This document shows positions 44,321-52,959 of a stretch of 64,000 bases of DNA, piece after piece (positions within the stretch are counted from its first letter, which is position 1; the number at the start of each line of letters is the position of its first letter). The notes under the pieces were generated by a model. It searched no databases. It was not told the DNA's origin and saw nothing but the letters and a program-made list of their open reading frames with translations. Source of the DNA: Paenibacillus humicus NBRC 102415 (lineage in GTDB: Bacteria > Bacillota > Bacilli > Paenibacillales > Paenibacillaceae). The stretch covers positions 62,001-126,000 of the forward strand of contig NZ_BIMD01000005.1 in assembly GCF_004000905.1 (NCBI RefSeq), read 5' to 3'. A program made the position numbers and the translations under genes.

Positions 44321-45245
44321 TCGATCCGCCCTCCCCCTGGTTGACTCCCGCTTTGGACGGCATTCGGACCGCCATCTCCAGCAGCGGGACACGCCCGGCG
44401 ATTTCGCACGCCTTGGACAGGTCGCGCTCATGCGGAATGATGAAGACGCCGAGGCAGCCGCTGTCCAAATCCAGCTTGGCCAGAGGCACCAGGGCCGGCT
44501 CCCCTGTGTCGCTATGGAGGCCGAGAATCGTGGACAGATCGTAGAGAATCGCCTGCCTCTGTCCAAGATTCGACAAGGTGACCCGGCCGTTGGCGCTGCG
44601 GGGCTTGACGATGAGACCAAGGCCATGCTTCGCGATGATGTCCCGATTGCTCTGCAGCCCGACATTCATGATATAGATGTTGTCGACATAGAGATCCGGA
44701 CCTTCGATCCTGACCTTGCCGGGAATAATATCCGCAATGGCAGAGATCGATTTTCCGGACTTCAATTTCCAAACGATAATTAAGGACAGCAATCCTCCTG
44801 CGATCCCGATCCAGAGATTGAAAGCGACGGCGAACAGGCTGGCGGCCATGGCGGCCATGATGACCAGATAATTGCGGCCTTCGAAAACCATAGCGATCCC
44901 CTCGATGTACGAAGTCCCTCTGGAGACGATTTCCATGGAATCCATCTTGCTCAGCGTCTCCCTTTCCATATTGCGCACCTCGCGGAATTGCTGGGCGGCA
45001 ACCGTCAGAAAGGTGAGGGCCGTCAGGTTTTTCTGGTAAAGAGCCGGAACCGCCACCGCTCCAAGCGCAGAGGCGATCACTCCGAGCGAGATATGGATGA
45101 TCTGGCCGTGCGGGTAAGTGGGATACTGCCTGTAATCCGTGCGCAGCAGCAGGATCCGGGCAAGCAAGCCGAAGGCGATGCCGGCCATCACGCCGACGAC
45201 CATTCGATGCTCATGCAAGTAATTCGACAAGTCGTCCATCCTCAT
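44313..45245 (-). CDS. YIEGIA family membrane protein
   Basis: The 310-aa protein carries the name-giving motif SYIEGIAMVFEGRNY (about residues 111-125). It has about four or five hydrophobic segments in the first 170 residues and a soluble C-terminal domain (about 175-310) rich in beta structure. Relatives occur in spore-formers and are associated with late sporulation. It lies between a YphA-like membrane protein and the small capping subunit; the three genes overlap and form one unit. Confidence 0.8.
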   Translation of the reverse strand: MRMDDLSNYLHEHRMVVGVMAGIAFGLLARILLLRTDYRQYPTYPHGQIIHISLGVIASALGAVAVPALYQKNLTALTFLTVAAQQFREVRNMERETLSKMDSMEIVSRGTSYIEGIAMVFEGRNYLVIMAAMAASLFAVAFNLWIGIAGGLLSLIIVWKLKSGKSISAIADIIPGKVRIEGPDLYVDNIYIMNVGLQSNRDIIAKHGLGLIVKPRSANGRVTLSNLGQRQAILYDLSTILGLHSDTGEPALVPLAKLDLDSGCLGVFIIPHERDLSKACEIAGRVPLLEMAVRMPSKAGVNQGEGGSNG

Positions 45246-45880
45246 ATATCCCCTTCCCTGTTATCCATCCGCTGAACGAACAAGCGCGAGAATCCGGACG
45301 CTGCCGCGGAAATGACAACGGTCAGAAGACGGCATGACGCTGCGGCTGCGGCAAAGCCGTCCCACCAGCTGGCCTTGCCGATGACGGACGCGGCACCAAT
45401 CGTTGAGGGAAGCCATGCGGGAAAAACCGAGGCGATCCAGTAGCCCACGGCGATAATGACCAATTGATTGGCCGCCCGCAGAGAGAGCAGGGCAGCGAGC
45501 ATGCCGCATAAGATCGGAATGTCCCAGCCCGCCCTCACGACGGTCAGCAGCGGGCTTGAAGCATACATTGTGTTCATCCATGCCATAAGCAGCCCCAGAA
45601 GCAGGGCGCAGCCCGCCGTATAGAAGCGGTCTCCGCGCGGAACTCCGAGCCGCCAGACCGCCAGGCAGGCCAGCAGCAGGGCAGCGGCCGACGCGCTTGC
45701 CCTCAAGCCCCATGGCAGATCAACCTCGATCCGGGACAGCATGATCATGCCGGCGATGCCTGCCGCCGCCATCCTCCAGCCCAGTCCTCCAGCCGCTTCC
45801 TTGTTCCAGCCGGTCGCAAGCAGGATGAGCCAGACGGCTGCGAGCTCCAATGCCAGAAATCCTTCTTCCATTCCACTCAT
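45242..45880 (-). CDS. YphA-like membrane protein
   Basis: The 212-aa protein is almost entirely hydrophobic, with about six or seven predicted helices and a basic C-terminal end. It overlaps the YIEGIA gene start by four bases and lies downstream of rpsA, where B. subtilis has yphA, so it is probably a YphA-family protein. The ATG at 45880 has AGGAGG eight bases upstream. No function is known. Confidence 0.65.
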   Translation of the reverse strand: MSGMEEGFLALELAAVWLILLATGWNKEAAGGLGWRMAAAGIAGMIMLSRIEVDLPWGLRASASAAALLLACLAVWRLGVPRGDRFYTAGCALLLGLLMAWMNTMYASSPLLTVVRAGWDIPILCGMLAALLSLRAANQLVIIAVGYWIASVFPAWLPSTIGAASVIGKASWWDGFAAAAASCRLLTVVISAAASGFSRLFVQRMDNREGDI

Positions 45881-45943
45881 TGCCTGCACCTCCTACGCGT
45901 ATTATGCGCGAAGTGCCGAGGTTTGAATCGCGGAGCGGAAGCA

Positions 45944-45981
45944 AATAAAAAAGCCTTTCCGACCTGAATCGGAAAGGCTTT
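45944..45981 (-). terminator. terminator after rpsA
   Basis: A perfect 13-bp stem (45950-45962 with 45969-45981) is followed by TTTATTTGC on the minus strand. Confidence 0.9.
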
Positions 45982-46032
45982 CGAGCCGATGCGGCCCTAG
46001 CGCACGAGAAGCGCGGGGCTGCATCGCCTGGA

Positions 46033-47283
46033 TCACTTGAATTTGCTCAGCTTGTCGCCGAAGCGCTCGCCAAGGTTGAAGCTCATGCTTTGGTTGCTCA
46101 GGGAGACGTTCGGGTTGTCGATCTTCTCCTTGAATCCGCCGCGGTCGGAACGCTCGCGCTGAGGACGCTCGGCGCGCGGAGCTTGCTCCGGAGCTTCTTC
46201 CGTTTCTTTGATGCTCAGGCTTACGCGCTTCTCGGACGGGTTGAAGTCAAGGATTTTGGCTTGAACTTCTTGGCCTTCCTTGAGCACTTCCTGAGGAGTC
46301 GCCACGTGGCGGTGAGCGATTTGGGAAATATGAACGAGGCCTTCCACTCCAGGAGCGATCTCAACGAAAGCTCCGAAGGTTACGAGGCGGCGAACGGTAC
46401 CCGTTACGATGTCGCCCGTTTTGAATTGGCCGCTTACGGATTCCCAAGGTCCCGGTTGGGCAGCTTTGATGCTGAGGCTGATTTTGCCGGCGTTAGGGTC
46501 CAGCTTGAGGACTTTGACGCGGACGGATTGGCCTTCCGTTACGACATCCTTCGGATGCGCAACATGCTGCCAGGACATTTCGGAAACGTGAACAAGACCG
46601 TCAACGCCGCCGATATCGACGAACGCGCCGAACGGAGTCAGGCGTTGAACCGTTCCGTCAAGCTCTTGGCCGACTTCAAGGCCGGAAATGACGTTTTGCT
46701 TGTTTTTCTCGAATTCCTGCTCCAAGACATCTTTGGCGGAGAGGATGATTTTGTTGTTTTCGCGGTCGATTTCCTTGATCTTGACGTTCAGGGTACGGCC
46801 CTTGTAGTCTTTGAAGTCCTCGACGAAATGACGCTCCACCATGGAAGCCGGAATGAAGCCGCGCACGCCTACGTCGACGACGAGACCGCCCTTGACGACG
46901 TCAGCCACGGTAACTTCAAGAACTTCGCCAGCTTCGAATTGGGCTTGCAGGGAATCCCAAGCCTTTTCGCCGTCGACGGCTTTCTTGGAGAGAACGAGCT
47001 TCTCCTTCTCGTCGTCGATCGTGATGACCTTCAGCGTGATTTCCTCGCCGAGCTTCACCGCGTCATTGGCGCTGTCCAGCTGTACGGAGCTGAGCTCGCG
47101 CAGCGGAACGACACCGTCATATTTATAACCTAGGCTTACGGTTGCCTGGTTGTCTTCAACTTTCACAATCGTGCCGGTCACGATGTCGCCCTTTTTGAGG
47201 GAGACGATGTTCTCAAGCTCATCTTGGCTAAGACCTTGCTGAGATTCTTGGACAGAGTCCTGGATCTTTGTTTCTTCTGACAT
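46033..47283 (-). CDS. rpsA: 30S ribosomal protein S1-like, four S1 domains
   Basis: The 416-aa protein has four S1 RNA-binding domains: about residues 30-100 (GDIVTGTIVKVEDNQATVSL), 117-185 (GEVLEVTVADVVKGGLVVDV), 201-271 (GQELDGTVQRLTPFGAFVDI) and 288-358 (GDIVTGTVRRLVTFGAFVEI). A charged tail follows. It is the Gram-positive short form (B. subtilis YpfD), which has four domains against six in E. coli S1. The ATG has GAGGAGG upstream. Confidence 0.95.
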   Translation of the reverse strand: MSEETKIQDSVQESQQGLSQDELENIVSLKKGDIVTGTIVKVEDNQATVSLGYKYDGVVPLRELSSVQLDSANDAVKLGEEITLKVITIDDEKEKLVLSKKAVDGEKAWDSLQAQFEAGEVLEVTVADVVKGGLVVDVGVRGFIPASMVERHFVEDFKDYKGRTLNVKIKEIDRENNKIILSAKDVLEQEFEKNKQNVISGLEVGQELDGTVQRLTPFGAFVDIGGVDGLVHVSEMSWQHVAHPKDVVTEGQSVRVKVLKLDPNAGKISLSIKAAQPGPWESVSGQFKTGDIVTGTVRRLVTFGAFVEIAPGVEGLVHISQIAHRHVATPQEVLKEGQEVQAKILDFNPSEKRVSLSIKETEEAPEQAPRAERPQRERSDRGGFKEKIDNPNVSLSNQSMSFNLGERFGDKLSKFK

Positions 47284-47410
47284 TGAAATAACCTCCTCAG
47301 TTCATACCCCAACTTTATTTAAACCCATATTGCACCATTGAAACGGAAGGGCGGGAACTTGGGCTCCCGATGGATCCCTACCCTGACAGGAACAAGGGAA
47401 TAAAACATGC

Positions 47411-47983
47411 TTACGCTTGCTTGCGCAGTTCTTCGATTCGCATCATGATGGCTCTGGTCACCTGTTCCAGCGCATCTCCGGATGAATTCATGAATTCGGA
47501 TAAGTCCACGGGCTTGCCGTAGGAGACGACCGTCTTGCGGAACAGCTTGTAAGACCCCGAGATGGCGACCGGTATGACGACCGCTCCGCTGCGCATGGCG
47601 ATCATGGCCGCGCCTTTCTTGGCCGCGTCGCCTCCGCTGTTGCGGCTTCCTTCGGGGAAGATGCCCATGACGCTGCCTTCCTTGAGAAGCGCGATCGCCG
47701 TCTTGATGGAGTCCTTGCTCACTCCGCCGCGCTTGACGGGGAATGCGCCCAGAGCCCTGATCAAGGGGCCGAACAGCGGCACGTCGAACAGCTCGGCCTT
47801 AGCCATATAGTGGACCTTGCGGCTGAGCTTGATGCCGACAGTCGGCGGATCGAAATTGCTGATGTGGTTGGAGCAGAGAATGACAGGCCCATCGGCCGGT
47901 ATGTTCTCCAGTCCCCTGGCTTCGAGACGGAACAGCAGGGCGTAGGCGCCTCTCAGGACAGCGCGGCAAAAGGTATAGATCAT
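47411..47983 (-). CDS. plsC: 1-acyl-sn-glycerol-3-phosphate acyltransferase
   Basis: PlsC makes phosphatidic acid by acylating lysophosphatidic acid at the membrane. The 190-aa protein has the catalytic HX4D motif in NHISNFDPP (about residues 40-48), the FPVKRGG segment (about 80-86) and the substrate-binding IFPEGSRNSGGD (about 111-122). It overlaps the cmk stop by four bases and precedes rpsA, as in many Bacillales. Confidence 0.93.
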   Translation of the reverse strand: MIYTFCRAVLRGAYALLFRLEARGLENIPADGPVILCSNHISNFDPPTVGIKLSRKVHYMAKAELFDVPLFGPLIRALGAFPVKRGGVSKDSIKTAIALLKEGSVMGIFPEGSRNSGGDAAKKGAAMIAMRSGAVVIPVAISGSYKLFRKTVVSYGKPVDLSEFMNSSGDALEQVTRAIMMRIEELRKQA

Positions 47984-48687
47984 GGCAAGTTCGCCTCCGC
48001 CAGTTTTTTGCGGCTGAGCGATGCGATCGTGTCGATGACCCCGCTGGCAGAAATGCCGGTCGTATCCACCAGAATATGATCCGGCGTGCGGATCAGAGGC
48101 GAAACGGCGCGCTGCATGTCCTTGCGGTCCCTCTCCTCGATCTCCTTCTCCAGCTGCTGAAGCGTCAGCCCCGAAGCGGGATCCGTCTCTCGGAACCTTC
48201 TGAGCGCCCTTTCCTCGACGCTGGCCGTCAGATAGATCTTGAGCTCGGCATCCGGCAGCACATGCGAGCCGATGTCCCGGCCGTCCATGACGACGCCCTT
48301 GCCGTCCGCGAGCTTGCGCTGCTTGTCCGCCAGCAGCATCCGGACCCGATCGTTGGCCGCGACTTGGGAAACATTCAGATTGATGTCCCTCGAGCGGATC
48401 AAGGCCGTGATATCCTCTCCGTTCAGCAAGACGATCTGGCCGTCGGGTCCCGGAGCCAAGGAAATGTCCAGCCCCTCCGCATGTTCCGCCAGCGCGCCGT
48501 CGTCGCCGATGTCGATGCCGGCGTTACGCGCGCTCCATGTAACTGCGCGGTACATGGCGCCAGTATCGATATAAATATAGCCTAATGCCTCGGCAACGCT
48601 CCGGGCAACGGTGCTCTTGCCGGCACCGGCGGGTCCGTCGATCGCGATGTTGATGCGCTCGCCTCCCCCGTCGTGATGGGTACTCAA
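47980..48687 (-). CDS. cmk: cytidylate kinase
   Basis: Cmk phosphorylates CMP and dCMP. The 235-aa protein has the P-loop IDGPAGAGKSTVARS (about residues 14-28), YIYIDTGAMYRAVT (about 37-50), GVVMDGRDIGSHVLPDAELK (about 122-141) and LID-region arginines. The start is a TTG at 48687 with GGAGG eight bases upstream; another TTG five codons earlier is less well placed. Confidence 0.95.
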   Translation of the reverse strand: MSTHHDGGGERINIAIDGPAGAGKSTVARSVAEALGYIYIDTGAMYRAVTWSARNAGIDIGDDGALAEHAEGLDISLAPGPDGQIVLLNGEDITALIRSRDINLNVSQVAANDRVRMLLADKQRKLADGKGVVMDGRDIGSHVLPDAELKIYLTASVEERALRRFRETDPASGLTLQQLEKEIEERDRKDMQRAVSPLIRTPDHILVDTTGISASGVIDTIASLSRKKLAEANLP

Positions 48688-48805
48688 AGGGCGTTCCTCC
48701 AAGCGATGTCCATGAGAATTTCTCGTTCAAAATCAGTAAAAAAGCAGGCTGTGCCTGCCAAATAATTATATCACAGTCGACTGTTGGATGCAAAACAGTA
48801 ACCGT

Positions 48806-48961
48806 CTATCGGAATTCCTCCCCCTCCTGGCTGCGGCGGCTGACGATATCCCCCCGGTCGGGAAGCAGGCATGCGGCAGCCTGGACGGCCAGCAAAGCGG
48901 CGAACAGAAGAAGAGCGCATGCGGCAAGTCCCCAAGTGACCTTGTCCTCCATCCTCCTCAT
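48806..48961 (-). CDS. small membrane protein (YpfB-like, DUF5359-like)
   Basis: This 51-aa ORF has one hydrophobic helix (about residues 11-32) after a basic start MRRMEDK, and a charged C-terminal end SRRSQEGEEFR. A GAAGGG site lies eight bases before the ATG. B. subtilis has the small membrane gene ypfB in the same slot between cmk and ypfA, so this is probably its counterpart. It is easily missed because of its size. Confidence 0.65.
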   Translation of the reverse strand: MRRMEDKVTWGLAACALLLFAALLAVQAAACLLPDRGDIVSRRSQEGEEFR

Positions 48962-49040
48962 CGGCCCATCCCTTCCAATCGTAGGAATATAGGCCTATGT
49001 TGCCCATTAAAAACTCCGTTATGTATGCCCGGGAACGAGA

Positions 49041-49718
49041 TTACTTCCGGAATTCCAATTGCCGTTCGAAGCAGAAACGGATGATCCTTTGCCGGTCCGG
49101 CTCCGAGATCGTCGTGAATTTGATCATCGCCTGCTTCTTGCCCGTCTCCGTCATGTCGACACGGACAATTTCGCCCTTGAAGAAGGCATGCTCAAGCGTC
49201 CCGTTCTTGTAGGGCACGAGCAGCCAGCACTCCAGCTCCATTCCCTGCTCGACCGGCTTGGCCTTGTCGCAGAGGAACGAGATGCCGCCGCCGCCGATAT
49301 CGTCCGTCATCGCCACGAACCGGATGCGGCCGCGGATGGACACCGCAAGCTCCAGATCGGCCGGCACCCGCAGGAAGCTGCGCCTCTGGATTTTCGTCAT
49401 GCTGTCGGGATCGGCCTTGCGGATTCGAACGAGGCGGATGACGTCTTCCCGGAAGCCGAGAACATGGGAGTTGAAATAATGCTTGATGCCTTCCGAGCTG
49501 ATGACATGGGCCGAAAGCTCGTCCCCGATATAAAGCTTTTTCAGCTTGCGGCTGGGCTCATGAAGCGGAACCTCGATGTATATGGCCTCGGCATCCTCGT
49601 CCGCGATCCGGGACTTGAAGACCATCTGAGCTTCTTCTTCGTCGGAAGAAGCCACTTGAATATATAGATTTTCGTTAACCCTAGGCAGCAAAATAGGCTC
49701 CCCCTCCCGTAATGCCAT
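49041..49718 (-). CDS. ypfA: PilZ domain protein, flagellar brake YpfA/YcgR-like
   Basis: The 225-aa protein has a YcgR-like N-terminal domain (about residues 1-100) and a PilZ domain (about 108-215). The c-di-GMP motif RxxxR is present in QRRSFLRVP. The second motif, normally D-x-S-x-x-G, reads DDIGGGGIS here, with glycine in place of the serine, which may weaken ligand binding. In B. subtilis YpfA (DgrA) slows motility when bound to c-di-GMP. It precedes the cmk cluster as in B. subtilis. Confidence 0.88.
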   Translation of the reverse strand: MALREGEPILLPRVNENLYIQVASSDEEEAQMVFKSRIADEDAEAIYIEVPLHEPSRKLKKLYIGDELSAHVISSEGIKHYFNSHVLGFREDVIRLVRIRKADPDSMTKIQRRSFLRVPADLELAVSIRGRIRFVAMTDDIGGGGISFLCDKAKPVEQGMELECWLLVPYKNGTLEHAFFKGEIVRVDMTETGKKQAMIKFTTISEPDRQRIIRFCFERQLEFRK

Positions 49719-49783
49719 GATTATAGCATGTCGGATGATGGGGAGCCATATCGAAAAATGGGCTTTTTTGCCTGGAAGGCGGT

Positions 49784-51130
49784 CTAGGAGCGGCTCTCTC
49801 CCGGCAGTTCCTCCACCGCTTCCTCGAGCCCGCTGTCCGCATTCAGGTAGATGCGGTATTTGGTGCCGTTGCTCTCGCCTTTGAATTCGTAGCAGAGCAC
49901 TTCCTGATTGTCGTCGTTCTTGATCAGGGCCAGCTTGGCCGGCGACTTTTTCATCGCCTCGCTCAGGCCGCCGCGCACCTTGGCCTCCGTCATCGCCGGC
50001 TTGCCGAGCTTGCGCTCCTTGTGCGAGAAGACATAGTCGCTAGCCTGCAGGCCGATCACATCGCCTTTGTCCAACGCGACCTTCACGCTGAGCTTGTCCG
50101 GATAGATCAGCACGCCGTTGTCGTTACCTACATAAGTGAATACCGCTTCCTTGCCGTATTCGTCGTAGGTGACGGGCGTCATTTTCTTGTAGCCGTGCTT
50201 GTCCAGGAATTCATCGGCTTTGTCGCGGGCTTCCTTCATGCCGATCTTCTTGTCGGCCACATCGCGGGGATGGACGAACCAGATCAGATCGCCTCCGCGG
50301 GAAGTAAAGTCCATCGCGATGTTTTTGCCTGTCCCCTTTTCCTTGACGACGGCGGAGAAGGATTTATAGTTGGTGTCCTTGCCGTTCTCGACGACCCGGA
50401 TGCCTTCCGTCGAAGGCATGTCGAGGAACCTGGCCGCCTTGGTTTTGATCTCCTCGGCGGTAACGGGCCTGCCGCTCAGCATGCTCACGGATCTCTTCTC
50501 ATACAAGCCGCTTACCGTCGGTCCCCAATCGACCGAAGCCATTTTGTCCATCCGGGAATCGACGTCCTTGAATCCGTCGACGATGACGTTGCCGGATTTC
50601 TGCTTGTCGGCGGCCATCGCCAATTCGACATCCATCCAACGGAGCTTGTCCTGGAGCACTTTATCCTGCACTTTTCCGAGCTCGTGGGCGATCTCGGCCG
50701 ATTTTGCATACAAGGTTTTCATCGTGCTCATCTCGCCGTCGCTCAGCGGCTGCTTCGTCAAATCCCGCATGGATGCCTTGTAGGCGAAATTCGAAATATG
50801 CGACAGGAAGTCCTCGGTTTTATTGAAAGGAATCATCCTGACCGGCAGCTGGTTGATCTCGCTCTGCGCCTGGCTGGTCAGTCTCCACACATTGACGAGG
50901 CTTTTGCGCTGGTAGCCCTGGGAGGCGGCATTGACGGCCAGCGTGCTGCCGAGCTGGTGATGGAGCTGGTCCACATGATAGCTCAATTCATGGAATGCTT
51001 TCTGATACTGGTTTTCCGCCTTGACCAAGACCGAATTCTTCTCTTGATGCTCCTGGTAGCCCCAATAGATCGCGCCGACAAAAAGCAGCGTCATAACGGG
51101 AAAAAGCACACGGCTTAAACGTTGGTACAT
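49784..51130 (-). CDS. ypeB: germination protein YpeB
   Basis: YpeB is needed for localisation and stability of the cortex-lytic enzyme SleB in the spore. The 448-aa protein has an N-terminal membrane anchor (about residues 8-25), a long helical domain (about 30-200), and three PepSY-like repeats in the C-terminal half (for example EARDKADEFLDKHGY and ITVDGLQASDYV-like segments). sleB normally precedes ypeB, but no sleB is present here. A 12-bp hairpin holds its ribosome-binding site (51137-51192). Confidence 0.93.
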   Translation of the reverse strand: MYQRLSRVLFPVMTLLFVGAIYWGYQEHQEKNSVLVKAENQYQKAFHELSYHVDQLHHQLGSTLAVNAASQGYQRKSLVNVWRLTSQAQSEINQLPVRMIPFNKTEDFLSHISNFAYKASMRDLTKQPLSDGEMSTMKTLYAKSAEIAHELGKVQDKVLQDKLRWMDVELAMAADKQKSGNVIVDGFKDVDSRMDKMASVDWGPTVSGLYEKRSVSMLSGRPVTAEEIKTKAARFLDMPSTEGIRVVENGKDTNYKSFSAVVKEKGTGKNIAMDFTSRGGDLIWFVHPRDVADKKIGMKEARDKADEFLDKHGYKKMTPVTYDEYGKEAVFTYVGNDNGVLIYPDKLSVKVALDKGDVIGLQASDYVFSHKERKLGKPAMTEAKVRGGLSEAMKKSPAKLALIKNDDNQEVLCYEFKGESNGTKYRIYLNADSGLEEAVEELPGESRS

Positions 51131-51136
51131 ACGGCA

Positions 51137-51192
51137 AAAGCTCCTTTCTTATGCCAAACCTGGTGTTAGTTTGGTTGAAGGAAAGGAGCTTT
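51137..51192 (-). promoter_or_regulatory. hairpin burying the ypeB ribosome-binding site
   Basis: On the minus strand AAAGCTCCTTTC (51181-51192) pairs perfectly over 12 bp with GAAAGGAGCTTT (51137-51148). The latter contains the AAGGAG site of ypeB, whose ATG follows at 51130. Inside is a second 6-bp stem (51154-51159 with 51169-51174). The structure would hide the start region of ypeB; it could also be a weak terminator since four T follow. Confidence 0.6.
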
Positions 51193-51210
51193 ATGCATGG
51201 GGCTATGACT

Positions 51211-51369
51211 TTATACCGGCAGCTCTTCGATTTCGAAATCATCGGTATTGCTGCACAGGCATTGCTTGAAGCCGGTATCGACTCTTCCCTGGTCCCTGCG
51301 GCCGCGAAGAACGAACTTCTCTCCGCAGAGCCGGCAGCGAATGCTGATCTTCACTCTTGCCTCATCCAT
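51211..51369 (-). CDS. small putative zinc-ribbon protein, 52 aa
   Basis: An ATG at 51369 with GGGAGG ten bases upstream opens a 52-codon ORF rich in charged residues. It has CRLC (residues 12-15) and CLCS (about 37-40), a four-cysteine pattern suggesting a zinc ribbon, and an acidic end IEELPV. It lies where sleB would be expected, just before ypeB and 58 bases before the prsW stop. I do not recognise the family. The clean ribosome-binding site and cysteine pairs make it a credible gene. Confidence 0.6.
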   Translation of the reverse strand: MDEARVKISIRCRLCGEKFVLRGRRDQGRVDTGFKQCLCSNTDDFEIEELPV

Positions 51370-51427
51370 ATGCTTGCGTCCTCCCGCATTGAGCGTTTGT
51401 CTCTACAAGCAAGTATGGACGGAACGG

Positions 51428-52123
51428 TCAAAGCTTAACCTCTTCCTCCCTGCCCACGATCCGAAACGGAGAGCGGGAATTGGCCCTGCCGATCTTCCGG
51501 AGGCCCCAGATCCACAGCACCGCCATGAACGGCACGATGATCCATGCCCATTCCCTCGCTGTCGAGGTCAGGATCCAGTCGTACAAGCCGTGCCACAAGA
51601 CAGGCAGAATCAAAGACAGCAGCAGGAACCTGCGGATATGGCGCTTGGGAGCGAACTTCGCCTTGCCGAAATAGTAGCCCATCATGATGCCGAACAAGGC
51701 ATGTCCCGACACGGGCAGCAATGCCCTCAGCATCATCGTTCCGAAAGTGGACGGATAGAATACGGCGTACATGATGTTCTCCAGGGTGGCGAAGCCGAGG
51801 GAGACACTGGCCGCATAAACGATGCCGTCATACGGCTCGTCGAATTCCATGTGATTGTAGATGATATGATAAAGGACGAACCATTTGAACAATTCCTCGA
51901 CGCCTCCGGAGAGGGCGAAGGAGAACAGAAGCGGATGGCTGCCGAGCCAGAGCTCCAGTCCTCTTTGGATGACCATGATCGGCACGACGACCAGCATGCC
52001 GGTGACGAACAGCCTGAAGACAAGATGGATGGGCTCGCTGTCGTAACGGTCCTTCAAGTACAAATAGGTGAGCAGCGAGATGCCCGGAGCCACTGCGGCC
52101 GTCAAAATTGAGAAAAGCAGCAA
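51428..52123 (-). CDS. prsW: PrsW-type intramembrane glutamic protease
   Basis: The 231-aa protein has about seven or eight transmembrane helices and the PrsW signatures: GGVEELFKWF (about residues 74-83, catalytic glutamates), GFATLENIMY (about 112-121, the FxxxEN motif) and the histidine in PVSGHALFGIMMGYY (about 139-153). In B. subtilis PrsW cuts the anti-sigma factor RsiW. An ECF sigma/anti-sigma pair is in this window at 10-11 kb, but a link is only a possibility. Confidence 0.92.
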   Translation of the reverse strand: MLLFSILTAAVAPGISLLTYLYLKDRYDSEPIHLVFRLFVTGMLVVVPIMVIQRGLELWLGSHPLLFSFALSGGVEELFKWFVLYHIIYNHMEFDEPYDGIVYAASVSLGFATLENIMYAVFYPSTFGTMMLRALLPVSGHALFGIMMGYYFGKAKFAPKRHIRRFLLLSLILPVLWHGLYDWILTSTAREWAWIIVPFMAVLWIWGLRKIGRANSRSPFRIVGREEEVKL

Positions 52124-52179
52124 GGGATCCCCTGCCTCCTTCTTGTTGATGAAAGTATAGGTTCAGTCCCGTTCAGCAC

Positions 52180-52216
52180 AAAAGAAGAGCATTCCCGATG
52201 GATCGCGAATGCTCTT
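52180..52216 (-). terminator. terminator after the MecA-type adaptor gene
   Basis: A 9-bp stem (52186-52194 with 52207-52215) is followed by TCTTTTGTG on the minus strand. Confidence 0.7.
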
Positions 52217-52227
52217 GGCAACTGGGG

Positions 52228-52842
52228 CTAGGATTTAAAATGATGGCAAAGCCCGCGAACAGCATCGGCCGGCATGACTATCTTGCCGTACTCCTCCAAA
52301 ACCGCGTAGGTAACCGAGGTCGCGTCTCCAAACTCCGCCAGGATGGCAATCATCGCATTCTGTCCCGCCGGTTCCGCCGAAGCGGTATCGAAAGCGAGAA
52401 TCCAGCGTCCGTTGTATGCGTACAGTCTTCCTTCTTCCGTCAGTTCCGAGGCCGAAAGCTGCTTGGCTGCGGAGATGACATCCTCGAAATCCTTGAACAT
52501 GTACATGATCGTGTCGCTGGATTCGAGCGTCACTTCCATCTCGTACATATCCTCGTCCGCATCGTCCTCGTCGGCACGTCCCGCGTCCGAGCTCACATTC
52601 ATCTTGCCGCGGGTGACGATCACCACCATGCCTTGAGCCGGCATCGCGATGACTTCGACCGCAAGCGGTCCGTTCGCATCGAAGCCGAGTTCCGAATAGG
52701 CCTGGTCCATCATTTCGCTGAACAGCTCATGCACTTTCGGTATCTCGCGCCACATGTCGTCCTTCTGGATCCCGCGCTCCAGCAGGTCGTCGAACGTCAG
52801 AAAAATGCGAATTTTGTCTTGCCCCAACCGTTCGATCTTCAT
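52228..52842 (-). CDS. MecA/YpbH-type adaptor protein
   Basis: The 204-aa protein matches the MecA family that delivers substrates to ClpC and limits competence: an N-terminal recognition domain MKIERLGQDKIRIFLTFDDL (residues 1-20), an acidic linker (about 85-100, AGRADEDDADEDMYE) and a C-terminal ClpC-binding domain (about 105-200). Length lies between MecA (about 218) and YpbH (about 194) and its location fits YpbH. The ATG at 52842 follows GGAGG. Confidence 0.88.
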   Translation of the reverse strand: MKIERLGQDKIRIFLTFDDLLERGIQKDDMWREIPKVHELFSEMMDQAYSELGFDANGPLAVEVIAMPAQGMVVIVTRGKMNVSSDAGRADEDDADEDMYEMEVTLESSDTIMYMFKDFEDVISAAKQLSASELTEEGRLYAYNGRWILAFDTASAEPAGQNAMIAILAEFGDATSVTYAVLEEYGKIVMPADAVRGLCHHFKS

Positions 52843-52959
52843 GACAGGATCCTCCTCTGCAGCATCGGATATAACAGCGTATGAAGCGCAAGCCATAATG
52901 TGCGGCATACGTGCCATATAACTATATTACCATCTATGAAGGAGGAATGCACGAGCAGG

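Noticed and set aside
51151-51438. Plus-strand ORF over the 52-aa zinc-ribbon ORF
   Set aside because: It lacks a ribosome-binding site and a sensible composition; the minus-strand ORF has both a site and paired cysteines.
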